64,000 nt of DNA from Alphaproteobacteria bacterium. GTDB taxonomy: Bacteria; Pseudomonadota; Alphaproteobacteria; Rhizobiales; Rhizobiaceae. Shown here in pieces: positions 26,887-35,907 of this stretch. Below the pieces are notes generated by a model. It was not told where the DNA came from. It saw nothing but the letters and a program-made list of their open reading frames with translations, and searched no databases. How positions within the stretch are numbered: the first letter of the stretch is position 1; each line of letters begins with the position of its first letter. Both the position numbers and the translations under genes were made by a program. The stretch covers positions 1-64,000 of the forward strand of contig JAJRQF010000095.1 in assembly GCA_024280375.1 (NCBI GenBank), read 5' to 3'.

Positions 26887-28407
26887 TCAATTACTCACCG
26901 ATAATTCGTCGGCAGCACCAAGGCCCGCGACCTGTGCCAACACCAAATTTATGTCGATGTCACTGTTTTTATGCTCACCTTTTATGGTGTGTTCACCCAT
27001 CACGATAATCCGGTCTGCGATTTCCAGAACCTCATCCATTTCTGATGCCATGACGATTGTTACCCGGCCCTTTGCCGTATCCCTGATTTTTTGACCAATG
27101 TCGCGGCGGGCCTTGATGTCGACCCCTTGAAACGGCTCATCGAGAACAAGCACTTTTGATTCCTGCGAAAGCCAGCGACCCACCATAACCTTTTGCTGAT
27201 TACCGCCTGAAAGTGTGCCGATACCATCCTTTGCCGATTGGCAAACAATATCCAGTTTATCAATAGTATTCAGGGCAACATTGCGTTCATTTTTTGAACT
27301 TAAAAATGACAAGGAGGAATATCTGGTAAGAAATGGCAGGGTGATATTTTCTGTAATATCAAATCCCTGAATGACCGCATTTGAGGCGCGATCTTTAGGA
27401 CAAAGAAACACGCCTGCATTTATTGCAGTTTCGGAGGAACCGGGCCGATATTCTTTGTCCAGCAGGGTCATTTTGCCGGATGCGGGTTTTGACAAGCCGA
27501 ACAAAACATCTGCAAGCTCGCTCTTGCCGCTGCCCACAAGACCGGTGATTGCGACAACCTCGTCACCATAAAAATCTATCGAAATCGGTGCGCTGGTTTT
27601 CCTCAAACAAATTTGGTCGAGCTTCAACATCGGAGCGCCAGGCGATTTGAAATCCAGATCAAAATCGCTCATGGTTTGGCCAAGCATTGCATCAACTGCA
27701 CTTTCATAATTTAATGGCTTGTCCTCAAACATGCCTGCAATTTCGCCGTCGCGCATGGCAACTATACGGTCTGCAATACGGCGAATATCTGACATGCGAT
27801 GGGAAATATACAATATTGCCACGCCGGAATCGCGCAGACGATCGAGCAATTCAAACAGTCGTTCGGCTTCGGTTGCGGAAAGCGAAGATGTCGGCTCGTC
27901 AAGAATCAGCAGTTTAGGTCGACGTGCCATCGCACGGGCAATTGCCACAAGCTGGCGCTCGGCAAGAGTAAGCTCGCTGACCAGTTGGGTAACATCAAAA
28001 TTGAGCGCCATATCGGCAGCGACTTTTCGCGCCTCTGCCCTGATTTTCCGTTTGTTAATAAAGAAACTGCTGCCCGGCTCTGCCAAACGGTCCAACATCA
28101 GGTTGGACGCGATATCCAGATCAGGCACAACACCATCATTGATACTTTGATGGACGGTTACCACACCGGCACGAATGGCAGCAGATGGCGTGGCCGGACT
28201 AAAGGCCTCGCCGTAAAGCTCGATCGAACCGGAATCAGGCGCATGAACGCCACAAATCACCTTTACCAGCGTTGATTTTCCAGCGCCATTTGCGCCCATT
28301 AAAACTGTAATTTCACCGGAATTGAGCACCAGATCTATGCCCCGCAAAACCCGGTTTGCGGCAAACGCTTTTGTCAGACCAACTATTTTTACCGCGCTTG
28401 AAGACAC
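26887..28407 (-). CDS. Sugar ABC transporter ATP-binding protein (RbsA-like, two ABC domains)
   Basis: This 506-residue protein contains two ABC domains. The first has Walker A GANGAGKST, signature LTLAERQLVAIARAM (divergent, as usual for the N-terminal half) and Walker B LLILDEPTSSL. The second has a degenerate Walker A (GLVGSGKSE), signature LSGGNQQKV and Walker B VLVLDEPFQG. This is the standard arrangement for ribose/galactose-type importers. It is the first gene of the minus-strand operon, behind a divergent promoter that holds a long inverted repeat (28449-28474). Predicted cargo is methylthioribose, by context. Confidence 0.93.
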   Translation of the reverse strand: MSSSAVKIVGLTKAFAANRVLRGIDLVLNSGEITVLMGANGAGKSTLVKVICGVHAPDSGSIELYGEAFSPATPSAAIRAGVVTVHQSINDGVVPDLDIASNLMLDRLAEPGSSFFINKRKIRAEARKVAADMALNFDVTQLVSELTLAERQLVAIARAMARRPKLLILDEPTSSLSATEAERLFELLDRLRDSGVAILYISHRMSDIRRIADRIVAMRDGEIAGMFEDKPLNYESAVDAMLGQTMSDFDLDFKSPGAPMLKLDQICLRKTSAPISIDFYGDEVVAITGLVGSGKSELADVLFGLSKPASGKMTLLDKEYRPGSSETAINAGVFLCPKDRASNAVIQGFDITENITLPFLTRYSSLSFLSSKNERNVALNTIDKLDIVCQSAKDGIGTLSGGNQQKVMVGRWLSQESKVLVLDEPFQGVDIKARRDIGQKIRDTAKGRVTIVMASEMDEVLEIADRIIVMGEHTIKGEHKNSDIDINLVLAQVAGLGAADELSVSN

Positions 28408-28448
28408 ACCTATTCTCCCTGTAAAATCAGGATAGAATTACTTTTGCG

Positions 28449-28474
28449 CAATTGTCAACAACTATTGACAATTG
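28449..28474. promoter_or_regulatory. Operator-like inverted repeat, ABC operon / mtnK promoter
   Basis: CAATTGTCAA - 6 bases - TTGACAATTG is a perfect 10-base inverted repeat between the divergent ABC and mtnK genes. Its core TTGACAATTG shares TGACAATTG with the palindrome TGACAATTGTCA at 31996, next to the SorC-family regulator gene. The shared core makes it the probable binding site of that regulator. Confidence 0.7.
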
Positions 28475-28577
28475 AAAAAAATGTTCCAAGAATAGCCCAT
28501 TGCATAATGTCTGTTGTGCAAAATATTGGTATTCTAATTAAATTTGGCATATTGCAAGTACAAATGGGAGAGAAAAA

Positions 28578-29855
28578 TTGAACGCCGTTGACAGTCCATA
28601 CAAACCTTTGGATGTGGATACCCTCCCTGCTCGGCTGGTTGAAATTGAAGAGGTTACATCGAGGCTTGGCCAGGACACGTCAAACTGGAAAGTCCGCGAG
28701 GTTGGCGATGGCAATCTAAATCTGGTTTTCATTGTGGAGAGCCCGAAATCCAGCATCATTGTAAAACAGGCGCTTCCCTATGTGCGCCTTGTGGGAGATA
28801 GCTGGCCCCTGCCGCTGAAACGTGCATTCTTTGAATATCATGCGCTTACCCGTCAGGCGGAGCGTGACCCAGGCTCGGTGCCGGAAATCTACTTTTTCGA
28901 TGAGACCCAGGCTTTAATCGTGATGGAGTTTTTATCGCCGCACGTAATTTTACGCCACAGCCTGATGCAGGGTGTTCGCCATGGCGGATTGGCCAAAGTT
29001 TTGGGAAATTTTTGCGCCCGCACATTGTTTCGCGGGTCCGACCTTTCAATGGACACAACAAAGCGCAAAGAAGATGTGGCTCTATTTGTCGACAATGCTG
29101 CACTCTGCGACATCACCGAAAATCTTGTTTTTTCAGACCCCTATTTTGATGCGGAAATGAACCGTCATACGACGCCGCAACTGGATGATATTGTGGCAGA
29201 GCTTCGCGCTGATATTGATCTGAAAGTCGAAGCGCAACACATGAAGAGCGCGTTTTGCACAAATGCAGAAACCATGCTGCACGGAGATTTGCACGCGGGC
29301 TCTGTGATGGTGCACGGGGACGAGACCAAAATTATTGACCCGGAATTTGTCACCTACGGACCGATGGGTTTTGACATTGGCATGCTGATTGCCAACTTTT
29401 TGATGGCCTATTATGCGCAAGCGGGCCATGAGGCCTCCCCCGGTGAGCGCGATGATTACCGGGAATGGATATTGTCGGTCGTCGATGAAACATGGACCAC
29501 ATTCAGTACGGAATTTTCCCGCCTGTGGCGTGAGGAACGCACCGGCATTTTGTACCAGAAAACGCTCTATGAAGACCAGGGGCATGAAGTTGCCGCAGAA
29601 CAGGCGCTTGGCCATCGGTTGAATGCAATTTGGCAGGATACGCTTGGTTTTGCCGGCGTAGAAATGCATCGCCGCATATTGGGTCTTGCCCATAACATTG
29701 AATTTGAATCAATCGAAAACGAAGATTTACGCAGCCAATGCGAACGACCAAGCCTCAAACTTGGTCGGCAATTGGTGGTCAATCGCAGCCGCATGCCAAA
29801 TATGGCTATGGTGCTTGATCTCGCCCGGGAATTTGAAGGAAAAAAACACGCATGA
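28578..29855 (+). CDS. mtnK: S-methyl-5-thioribose kinase
   Basis: This 425-residue protein matches MtnK, which phosphorylates 5-methylthioribose at C1. It has an aminoglycoside-phosphotransferase-like fold with the [16 protein letters not shown]-loop, the catalytic [14 protein letters not shown] segment near residue 235 and [16 protein letters not shown], all typical of the kinase. The start is TTG 28578 behind GGGAGA. It overlaps mtnA by four bases (ATGA). Together with MtnA and the aldolase at 32064 it forms a methylthioadenosine/methylthioribose salvage route that does not need the rest of the universal methionine cycle. Confidence 0.93.
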   Translation: MNAVDSPYKPLDVDTLPARLVEIEEVTSRLGQDTSNWKVREVGDGNLNLVFIVESPKSSIIVKQALPYVRLVGDSWPLPLKRAFFEYHALTRQAERDPGSVPEIYFFDETQALIVMEFLSPHVILRHSLMQGVRHGGLAKVLGNFCARTLFRGSDLSMDTTKRKEDVALFVDNAALCDITENLVFSDPYFDAEMNRHTTPQLDDIVAELRADIDLKVEAQHMKSAFCTNAETMLHGDLHAGSVMVHGDETKIIDPEFVTYGPMGFDIGMLIANFLMAYYAQAGHEASPGERDDYREWILSVVDETWTTFSTEFSRLWREERTGILYQKTLYEDQGHEVAAEQALGHRLNAIWQDTLGFAGVEMHRRILGLAHNIEFESIENEDLRSQCERPSLKLGRQLVVNRSRMPNMAMVLDLAREFEGKKHA

Positions 29856-30949
29856 AAGTAGATGGAAAACACTTTCGCTCAATCTGGTTTGATGATGATA
29901 GCGGCACAGTCAAGATTATCGAGCAACGCTGGTTGCCACATGAATTTCGGGTGGTTGAACTTATCAAGCGCGAGGATTTTGCAACCGCAATCCGCGATAT
30001 GTGGGTACGTGGTGCACCTTTGATCGGGGCAACAGCTGCCTACGGCGTTGCGGTGCAGATGAGCATTGACCCCTCTGATGCCTCGCTGGACGAGACCTGG
30101 CAGGTGCTGCATGAAACCCGCCCGACGGCGATCAATCTGCGCTGGGCGCTGAACCATATGCGGGAGCTACTCAAGCCCCTGCCAGAAAGCGAGCGTGCTT
30201 CAATTGCCATGCGCCGGGCGGCTGAAATCTGCAATGAAGATGTTGAATGCAACCGGCAAATCGGCCTTAACGGGTTGGAACTCATTCGTGAAATTGCGGC
30301 TAAAAAGAAGCCGGGCGAGACCATCAAAATTCTCACCCATTGCAATGCGGGCTGGCTTGCGACCGTCGACTGGGGCACTGCAACTTCGCCAATTTATCAT
30401 GCGGCGGAGGCTGGAATTCCAGTTCACGTGTGGGTCGATGAGACCCGGCCGCGCAATCAGGGTGCACAACTAACCGCATGGGAAATGGTCGGTCACGGGG
30501 TTTCGCATCAGTTGATCGTCGATAATGCTGGCGGCCATCTAATGCAGCATGGCGAGGTGGATATGGTAATTGTAGGCACCGACCGTACCACCGCGCATGG
30601 GGATGTATGCAATAAAATCGGCACCTATCTTAAGGCGCTTGCGGCATTCGATAATAATATTCCGTTCTATGTGGCCCTGCCCTCACCGACCATCGACTGG
30701 ACGGTAAAAGACGGTGTTGCGGAAATTCCGATTGAAGAACGTGAAGACGCGGAAGTCACCAAGGTCTGGGGCAAACTGGAAGATGGCTCTGTTGCCTCGG
30801 TGCAAATTTGCCCGGATGGGTCGCCCGCCGGCAATCCTGCATTTGACGTAACACCACGGCGGCTGGTGACCGGGCTGATTACCGAGCGCGGTGTTTGCAA
30901 AGCATCACCCGAAGGCCTAGCAGCACTTTTTCCCGAATTTGCCAAATAG
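29852..30949 (+). CDS. mtnA: S-methyl-5-thioribose-1-phosphate isomerase
   Basis: This 365-residue enzyme of the eIF2B-like family converts methylthioribose-1-phosphate to methylthioribulose-1-phosphate. It has the [15 protein letters not shown] substrate loop, the catalytic Cys in [12 protein letters not shown] and the catalytic Asp in [18 protein letters not shown]. The start overlaps the mtnK stop, so the pair is translationally coupled. No mtnB, mtnC or mtnD follows; the only sugar-phosphate lyase nearby is the fused aldolase at 32064. Confidence 0.94.
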   Translation: MKVDGKHFRSIWFDDDSGTVKIIEQRWLPHEFRVVELIKREDFATAIRDMWVRGAPLIGATAAYGVAVQMSIDPSDASLDETWQVLHETRPTAINLRWALNHMRELLKPLPESERASIAMRRAAEICNEDVECNRQIGLNGLELIREIAAKKKPGETIKILTHCNAGWLATVDWGTATSPIYHAAEAGIPVHVWVDETRPRNQGAQLTAWEMVGHGVSHQLIVDNAGGHLMQHGEVDMVIVGTDRTTAHGDVCNKIGTYLKALAAFDNNIPFYVALPSPTIDWTVKDGVAEIPIEEREDAEVTKVWGKLEDGSVASVQICPDGSPAGNPAFDVTPRRLVTGLITERGVCKASPEGLAALFPEFAK

Positions 30950-30988
30950 GGTGCACGGGAATGCTGCGGACTTTTCCATTACCGCGAA

Positions 30989-31963
30989 TTATTTTGCTGT
31001 TTCCAGCATACTTTTTGCGGTTTCACTGCTGGTTACCAAATGTGTGACATAGCCGCCAGCAATTGCCGATAGCATTGGAATGACCTTCTCATCGCCAACC
31101 GATACCAACATACCCATTTCAAGCCCGACAAGTTTATCCAGCGTTACGCCTATCATCCGGTCATCTAGCGCGCCTGCGACAGGCTTGCCTTCCCGATCAA
31201 TTAATCGGCCGCAAAGCACACCGGTTGCACCTTGCTCGACATACCACGAAAGCTCCTCTGGTGTGGCCACACCGCTACCGACAATATGGCTGTTTGAAAG
31301 GCAGGATCCAGCTGCAAAAATTGCTTTATTGCAATGACTTAAAGCATCCAGTTGAGATGAAATAATAGGTTCTTGACGCAACCGTTCTGCCAAATCAGGA
31401 TCGCGCAAAATTGCCGGGGCGTGCAGATTGATCAATCGCCCCTCAAGCCGCTGGGCCAAATGGGCAGAGCATATTTCGGCAGTAAAGCCATATGGTGTCG
31501 CCATTGAGCCAACAAGCTGGGAAACCGTGAGATCTTCAATTGATGTTTGTTCTAGCGCTTCGGCAACTTCATAGACCGTGCGCCCCCAGGACCCCCCAAG
31601 CCGGTCTCCTTTGTTCAGCAAATCTGGCAACCATTGGGCCGCGCCTTTGGAAACACGCAGGAAAATATCTTCGCTATCGCCAATCCCATCGGGCAATATG
31701 TAGGCAGACTTCAGGCCAAAAGCGTCGCAAAGCTCCAGCGCCAGGCGGTGGGTTGTAAAGGCATCGGATGTGAGGCTGATACGAATATAGCCGCGTTCAC
31801 GGGCGTCTTGCAGATAATTGACCACCGTTGCGCGCGACACGTTGAGCTTTCCAGCGATTTCGTTTTGATTGAGCCCGTCATGATAATACATCCATGCGGC
31901 TTCAATGACGATACTTTCGCCACTGACTTGCCCCGCTGTTCGCCTTCTAATATTCTTTGCCAT
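30989..31963 (-). CDS. SorC-family sugar-responsive transcriptional regulator
   Basis: This 324-residue protein has an N-terminal HTH (YYHDGLNQNEIAGKLNVSRATVVNYL) and a long C-terminal SorC/DeoR-type sugar-phosphate-binding domain (about 75-320; GSWGRTVYEVAE, FAAGSCLSNSHIVGSG, GVLCGRLIDREGKPV). Such regulators usually respond to a phosphorylated sugar of the pathway they control; methylthioribose-1-phosphate or methylthioribulose-1-phosphate are candidates. Matching palindromes in front of this gene and in the ABC/mtnK promoter suggest it regulates both and itself. It is divergent from the aldolase/dehydrogenase gene. Confidence 0.88.
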   Translation of the reverse strand: MAKNIRRRTAGQVSGESIVIEAAWMYYHDGLNQNEIAGKLNVSRATVVNYLQDARERGYIRISLTSDAFTTHRLALELCDAFGLKSAYILPDGIGDSEDIFLRVSKGAAQWLPDLLNKGDRLGGSWGRTVYEVAEALEQTSIEDLTVSQLVGSMATPYGFTAEICSAHLAQRLEGRLINLHAPAILRDPDLAERLRQEPIISSQLDALSHCNKAIFAAGSCLSNSHIVGSGVATPEELSWYVEQGATGVLCGRLIDREGKPVAGALDDRMIGVTLDKLVGLEMGMLVSVGDEKVIPMLSAIAGGYVTHLVTSSETAKSMLETAK

Positions 31964-31995
31964 AAAATACCTTTTATATATTTGACACTATATGC

Positions 31996-32007
31996 TGACA
32001 ATTGTCA
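31996..32007. promoter_or_regulatory. Operator-like palindrome, sorC-type gene / aldolase promoter
   Basis: TGACAATTGTCA is a perfect 12-base palindrome in the 100-base divergent promoter; an extra half-site TTTGACA lies at 31981-31987. It shares its core with the inverted repeat at 28449-28474, which points to one regulator for the whole 24.7-34.1 kb region. Confidence 0.68.
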
Positions 32008-32063
32008 AAATGTGTGCTTAAAACGAGAATATACCAATTTTATCAATAAAGGATAACATTCCG

Positions 32064-34133
32064 ATGGTTCTTAATAGATGGCGTGATGAAGATGCAAAGA
32101 AATTCGTTGATGCGGCGGGCAGTGATCCGGCCGATCAGGAACTGGCACTTCGGGTTTATACGTCGCGTTTAATCGGTCAGGACCATGATCTGGTGCTGCA
32201 TGGGGGTGGCAACACTTCGTGCAAACTTGTGCGCAAAGACTTGTTTGGCAATGATGTTGAGGTGCTGCACGTTAAGGGCAGTGGCTGGGATTTAGAGACC
32301 ATCGAGGCGGCGGGTCTTCCTGCGGTTGCCATTGAACCGCTGAAAGAACTGCGGTCGCTCGATGTTTTGAGCGATGAAGATATGGTCAATGCGCAACGGC
32401 GTAATTTACTGGATTCGACCTCCCCCAACCCATCAGTTGAAACCCTGCTGCACGCCTATTTGCCCCATACCTATGTGGACCATACCCATGCAACCGCCAT
32501 GCTGGCGCTGGCCGACCTGCCGGAAGTGGAAGCGGTGGTCGAAGAGATTTTTGGCGACCGGATTGTGGTTGTTCCGTTCATCATGCCGGGTTTTGAACTG
32601 GCGAAGGCGGCGGCTGATATTTTTGACCAGAACCCAAATGTGGAAGGGTTGCTGCTTAAACAACACGGACATTTTGCCTTTGGAAAATCGGCGAAACAGT
32701 CCTACGATCTGATCATCGAACACACCAATATGGTGGAGAAATGGCTGGAGAATAAAAGCGGTAAACTGCCAAAACGCTCATCGCCCCCCTCACCCGACAT
32801 GCTGCAAAAGGCCACTGAAATTCTGCCCATGCTGCGCGGTATCATTGGTGATGCAAGTGCCAAATTTTCCGGTAACCGCGATCAGGCAATGCCTGTAATG
32901 GACATCCGCGCCGGCGAAAATGTGCAGGAATTTCTGGAGCGCAGTGACCTGGCAAGTCTTGCCACACGCGGCGTTGCGACACCCGACCATGTTATTCGCA
33001 CCAAAAACCATCCGCTTTATATTACCCGTGATATTCTGGCCGGTGGGCGCGAGGCACTGATAAATGCGGTTGATGATTTTGTCGCCAATTACACCGCCTA
33101 TTTTGAACGCAATGCGGCCCGGTTTGCACCGGGCGAGAAAACCCTGCTCATGCCAACGCCCAACCTTGCGTGGATTGAGGGTGTCGGCGCCGTTGGCATC
33201 AGCGCCAACGCCAAGGCTGCATCCACCGCCTCAGACCTTGCCGAACAGGGTATTTTGGCCATGACAAATGGCGAGGATTGCGGCGGGTTTTACCCGGTTA
33301 GCGAAGAAAAACTGTTCGACATGGAATATTGGTCGCTGGAACAGGCCAAACTTGGCAAAGGCGCGCCGCCGAAATTTCAGGGCAAGATCGTTATGATTAC
33401 CGGCGGCGGCGGTGCCATTGGCCTTGCAACGGCAAAAGCATTTGCCGCCCTTGGGGCGAACATATTCCTGGTTGATCTTGAGCAAAGCGCGCTGGATGCG
33501 GGCCTCAAAGCACTTGGCTCGTTCCACGCTGGCATGGCGCTCGACATCACCGATAAGGGTGCCGCTGAAAAGGCTACACAGGCCTGCGTCAAGCAATTTG
33601 GCGGGCTGGATATTCTGGTTTCCAATGCGGGTGCCGCATGGACCGGCGAAATGGCTGCGCTGGATGATGCGGATTTGCGCAAGAGTTTTGAATTAAACTT
33701 CTTTGCCCATCAGACATTCGCCAAGGCGGCGGCACATATTTTTGAGCAGCAGGGTCGCGGCGGACAGATTTTGTTCAATGTTTCCAAACAGGCGGTTAAT
33801 CCCGGCAAGGGCTTTGGCGCTTATGGTATTCCTAAAGCTGCCACCTTCTTTTTGCTGAAACAGCTGGCGCTGGAACTTGGCCCCAAGGGCGTGCAGGTCA
33901 ATGGCATCAATGCCGACCGTATTCGCTCTGGCTTGCTTGATGATGATTTTATTGCCGAGCGCTCCAAAGCGCGTGGTATTGACGAGGATACCTATATGGC
34001 GGGCAATCTGTTGCGCCGCGAGGTTGAGGCCCACCATGTGGGCGATGCATTTGTCATGCTCGCATCAAGCCCGCGCACCACGGCCCATGTGATGACCGTG
34101 GACGGTGGCAATATCGAGGCATCGCTGCGGTAG
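32064..34133 (+). CDS. Bifunctional class II aldolase / short-chain dehydrogenase
   Basis: This 689-residue fusion has an N-terminal class II aldolase (about 1-400; metal-binding HTHATAML, and KQHGHFAFG) and a C-terminal SDR (about 430-689; TGGGGAIGLATAKAF, SNAGAAW, catalytic Ser in FNVSKQAV and Tyr-Lys in YGIPKAA). The same build is known in RhaD/RhaW-type enzymes that split rhamnulose-1-phosphate to DHAP and lactaldehyde. Here the neighbours are mtnK and mtnA, so the expected substrate is methylthioribulose-1-phosphate, giving DHAP and methylthioacetaldehyde, which the SDR half would oxidise or reduce. This matches the known DHAP-shunt chemistry, but as a fused enzyme. Rhamnose or 5-deoxyribose use is the alternative. 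Confidence 0.87.
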   Translation: MVLNRWRDEDAKKFVDAAGSDPADQELALRVYTSRLIGQDHDLVLHGGGNTSCKLVRKDLFGNDVEVLHVKGSGWDLETIEAAGLPAVAIEPLKELRSLDVLSDEDMVNAQRRNLLDSTSPNPSVETLLHAYLPHTYVDHTHATAMLALADLPEVEAVVEEIFGDRIVVVPFIMPGFELAKAAADIFDQNPNVEGLLLKQHGHFAFGKSAKQSYDLIIEHTNMVEKWLENKSGKLPKRSSPPSPDMLQKATEILPMLRGIIGDASAKFSGNRDQAMPVMDIRAGENVQEFLERSDLASLATRGVATPDHVIRTKNHPLYITRDILAGGREALINAVDDFVANYTAYFERNAARFAPGEKTLLMPTPNLAWIEGVGAVGISANAKAASTASDLAEQGILAMTNGEDCGGFYPVSEEKLFDMEYWSLEQAKLGKGAPPKFQGKIVMITGGGGAIGLATAKAFAALGANIFLVDLEQSALDAGLKALGSFHAGMALDITDKGAAEKATQACVKQFGGLDILVSNAGAAWTGEMAALDDADLRKSFELNFFAHQTFAKAAAHIFEQQGRGGQILFNVSKQAVNPGKGFGAYGIPKAATFFLLKQLALELGPKGVQVNGINADRIRSGLLDDDFIAERSKARGIDEDTYMAGNLLRREVEAHHVGDAFVMLASSPRTTAHVMTVDGGNIEASLR

Positions 34134-34174
34134 GAGTTGGAGAGTATCAGCAGTTGATACAATGGCATTGACAA

Positions 34175-34195
34175 CTGTATCATTAAATGATACAG
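34175..34195. promoter_or_regulatory. Perfect inverted repeat in the higBA promoter
   Basis: CTGTATCAT-TAA-ATGATACAG is a perfect 9-3-9 inverted repeat ending eight bases before the toxin start; a further half-site TTGATACA lies at 34154-34161. TTGACA at 34168-34173 could be the -35 box. This is the expected place for autorepression by the HigA-type antitoxin. Confidence 0.7.
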
Positions 34196-34202
34196 GCCAT
34201 AG

Positions 34203-34484
34203 GTGATCACACGTTACAAAGATAAACGGACGGAACTCGTTGCCCAAAAGAAAATTGGCAAAGGTTTTCCGTCCAATTTGATTAATGTTGCAGCCAGAAA
34301 ACTGTTTATGCTGGATAACGCGGCAGAGCTTGATGACATGCGCTCACCGCCCGGCAATCGACTTGAAGCACTAAAAGGTGACCGTAAAGGCCAACACTCA
34401 ATTCGTATTAATAAGAAATGGCGCATTTGTTTTATTTGGACCAATACCGGACCAACAGATGTTGAAATTACAGATTACCATTAG
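34203..34484 (+). CDS. higB: HigB/RelE-type toxin
   Basis: This 93-residue basic protein starts with GTG 34203. It has the RelE-superfamily ending RINKKWRICFIWTNTGPTDVEITDYH and the HigB-like segment RSPPGNRLEALKGDRKGQHSIRI. HigB toxins cleave mRNA on the ribosome. The gene stands before its antitoxin, the order typical of higBA. An operator-like palindrome lies just upstream. The coding region is complete with no sign of decay. Confidence 0.88.
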   Translation: MITRYKDKRTELVAQKKIGKGFPSNLINVAARKLFMLDNAAELDDMRSPPGNRLEALKGDRKGQHSIRINKKWRICFIWTNTGPTDVEITDYH

Positions 34485-34495
34485 GAGCCATGATT

Positions 34496-34795
34496 ATGAG
34501 TAAAATTTCTATCGCAGCAATTCATCCTGGCGAAGTTCTTCGTGAAGAATATCTTCTTCCTATGAACTTGAGCGCGGGTGCTCTGGCCAAATTAGTCAAC
34601 GTACCAAGAACCCGCATTGAGCGAATTGCGACCGAACAAACCGGCATTACCCCTGATACAGCTTTGCGCCTTGGTAAGGTTTTCAATACGACACCAACGT
34701 TCTGGATGAATATGCAAAACAGTTATGACTTGGCAAAAAGCCAGAGTGAAATTGATATATCAAGCATCCAGACACTTGATACGGCTGGCGCTTGA
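34496..34795 (+). CDS. higA: HigA-type antitoxin (XRE-family HTH)
   Basis: This 99-residue protein begins SKISIAAIHPGEVLREEYL, the standard HigA opening, followed by the HTH (AGALAKLVNVPRTRIERIATEQTGITPDTALRLGKVF) and TPTFWMNMQNSYDL. ATG 34496 has better spacing from the AGGAG at 34483-34487 than ATG 34490. HigA binds and neutralises HigB and represses the operon, probably at the palindrome at 34175. Confidence 0.9.
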   Translation: MSKISIAAIHPGEVLREEYLLPMNLSAGALAKLVNVPRTRIERIATEQTGITPDTALRLGKVFNTTPTFWMNMQNSYDLAKSQSEIDISSIQTLDTAGA

Positions 34796-34867
34796 AACGA
34801 GAGTGTAGCGCCTTGAAACGCGACTCCGCTCCTTATTGAAAAACATCAATATATTCAATAGGTTGGA

Positions 34868-34886
34868 TGGAGCGAGTGAAGGGAAT
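34868..34886. repeat. Attachment-site-like copy of the tRNA-Gly 3' end
   Basis: TGGAGCGAGTGAAGGGAAT matches 18 of 19 bases of 35737-35755, the 3' end of tRNA-Gly including its CCA, in the same orientation. The copies flank an 850-base segment that lies downstream of the tRNA 3' end, as expected for the two ends of an element integrated into a tRNA gene. Confidence 0.72.
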
Positions 34887-35043
34887 ATCAATACGAATTA
34901 AACTGAGTATTCCAATATCTTCAATCTGTGGTTCAACGGCTCTGAACACAGGTACTCCTTATCTGATGTTTTGTGAGTAGGTTGACCAATAAATTTGGCT
35001 GAAATACTGTTCAGAATTTCTTGACACAGCTGAGGGGAACTCA

Positions 35044-35637
35044 TTGAAGTTAACAGATAACGAGCTCAAATTTCTTTCCACACAAGGCATGTCAGCCGAT
35101 GATGTATTTAACTGTGCCGGACCTGTGTCAACCAATTGCAAGAAACTGGCTCGCGCTAAAGGCAAACGGGTACTTATTGGAACGCCATGCAATAAGGCAG
35201 GCCATCGACTTCGCACTCGGTCTAATCATTGCTTCCAATGTGATACAAGCAAAATGGGATTTCAAAAACGTCATCGCCGTGCTGGATATGTTTACATTGC
35301 TGTATCCGAAAAAGTAAGATTTATAAAAATTGGCAGTTCAATTGAAACCGACAATCGCGAGAAAAAACTAAACTTTGATGGATACGGAGGTGCAGATGAT
35401 TGGCGATTGATTTTCTCCGTTAAAGTCAAAGAAATGGGGCGACTTGAACAAGAAGTCCACACGTTGCTTAATCGCTATTCTGCTGGGTCCACTTATAAAA
35501 AAGATGGAAAAACTCAGGTTGCAAGAGAGTGTTTTAAATACCCCCCGCTAAATGCCGTGAAGTTAATTTCAGACGTAATACGCACCAAAAAACATCAATA
35601 CAGTGACTTATGGCGCGACAAAGATTTCCGGTGGTAA
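35044..35637 (+). CDS. GIY-YIG-like (T5orf172/Mug113) domain protein
   Basis: This 197-residue protein has an N-terminal Cys/His-containing segment (about 18-75: CAGP, C, CNKAGH, HCFQC) that may bind zinc, and a C-terminal T5orf172-type GIY-YIG domain (GYVYIAVSEKVRFIKIGSS; later EMGRLEQEVHTLLNRYSAG). Such domains occur in phage and mobile-element proteins and some are nucleases. The start is TTG 35044 behind GAGGGGA. It is the only gene between the two att-like repeats, so it is probably the remaining cargo of an integrated element whose integrase is gone. Confidence 0.75.
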   Translation: MKLTDNELKFLSTQGMSADDVFNCAGPVSTNCKKLARAKGKRVLIGTPCNKAGHRLRTRSNHCFQCDTSKMGFQKRHRRAGYVYIAVSEKVRFIKIGSSIETDNREKKLNFDGYGGADDWRLIFSVKVKEMGRLEQEVHTLLNRYSAGSTYKKDGKTQVARECFKYPPLNAVKLISDVIRTKKHQYSDLWRDKDFRW

Positions 35638-35736
35638 AAGCTACTAAGCATATTTTTATACACAGACTGAACAGCGTAAAGCACCTGCTGTTAACAAGCA
35701 GTGCTTATTTGGTGTAAATTTTGAACAAATATAATC

Positions 35737-35755
35737 TGGAGCGGGTGAAGGGAAT
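35737..35755. repeat. Attachment site within tRNA-Gly 3' end
   Basis: This is the tRNA-side copy of the 19-base repeat. It covers the CCA end, the acceptor strand and the start of the T arm, a classic integrase target. The tRNA sequence stays intact. Confidence 0.7.
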
Positions 35756-35810
35756 CGAACCCTCGTATTCAGCTTGGAAGGCTGCTGCTCTACCATTGAG
35801 CTACACCCGC
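35737..35810 (-). tRNA. tRNA-Gly (anticodon TCC)
   Basis: Read on the minus strand, GCGGGTG pairs with CACCCGC in the acceptor stem, the D arm is GCTCAATGGTAGAGC, the anticodon loop is CTTCCAA with TCC, the T arm is GGGTTCGATTCCC, and the CCA end is encoded. It lies 12 bases downstream of tRNA-Tyr and is probably co-transcribed. Its 3' end is duplicated at 34868. Confidence 0.96.
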
Positions 35811-35822
35811 AATATATGGCTG

Positions 35823-35907
35823 TGGTGGAGGAGGCTGGATTCGAACCAGCGTACGCTAAGCGAACGGATTTACAGTCCGTCTCCTTTAACCACTCGGACA
35901 CTCCTCC
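35823..35907 (-). tRNA. tRNA-Tyr (anticodon GTA)
   Basis: Read on the minus strand, the acceptor stem is GGAGGAG/CTCCTCC, the anticodon loop contains CTGTAAA with GTA, there is a long variable arm (class II tRNA) and a T arm GGTTCGAATCC; the CCA end is encoded. It is the first gene of the tRNA-Tyr/tRNA-Gly transcript and is divergent from rlmB, an arrangement common in Rhizobiales. Confidence 0.96.
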
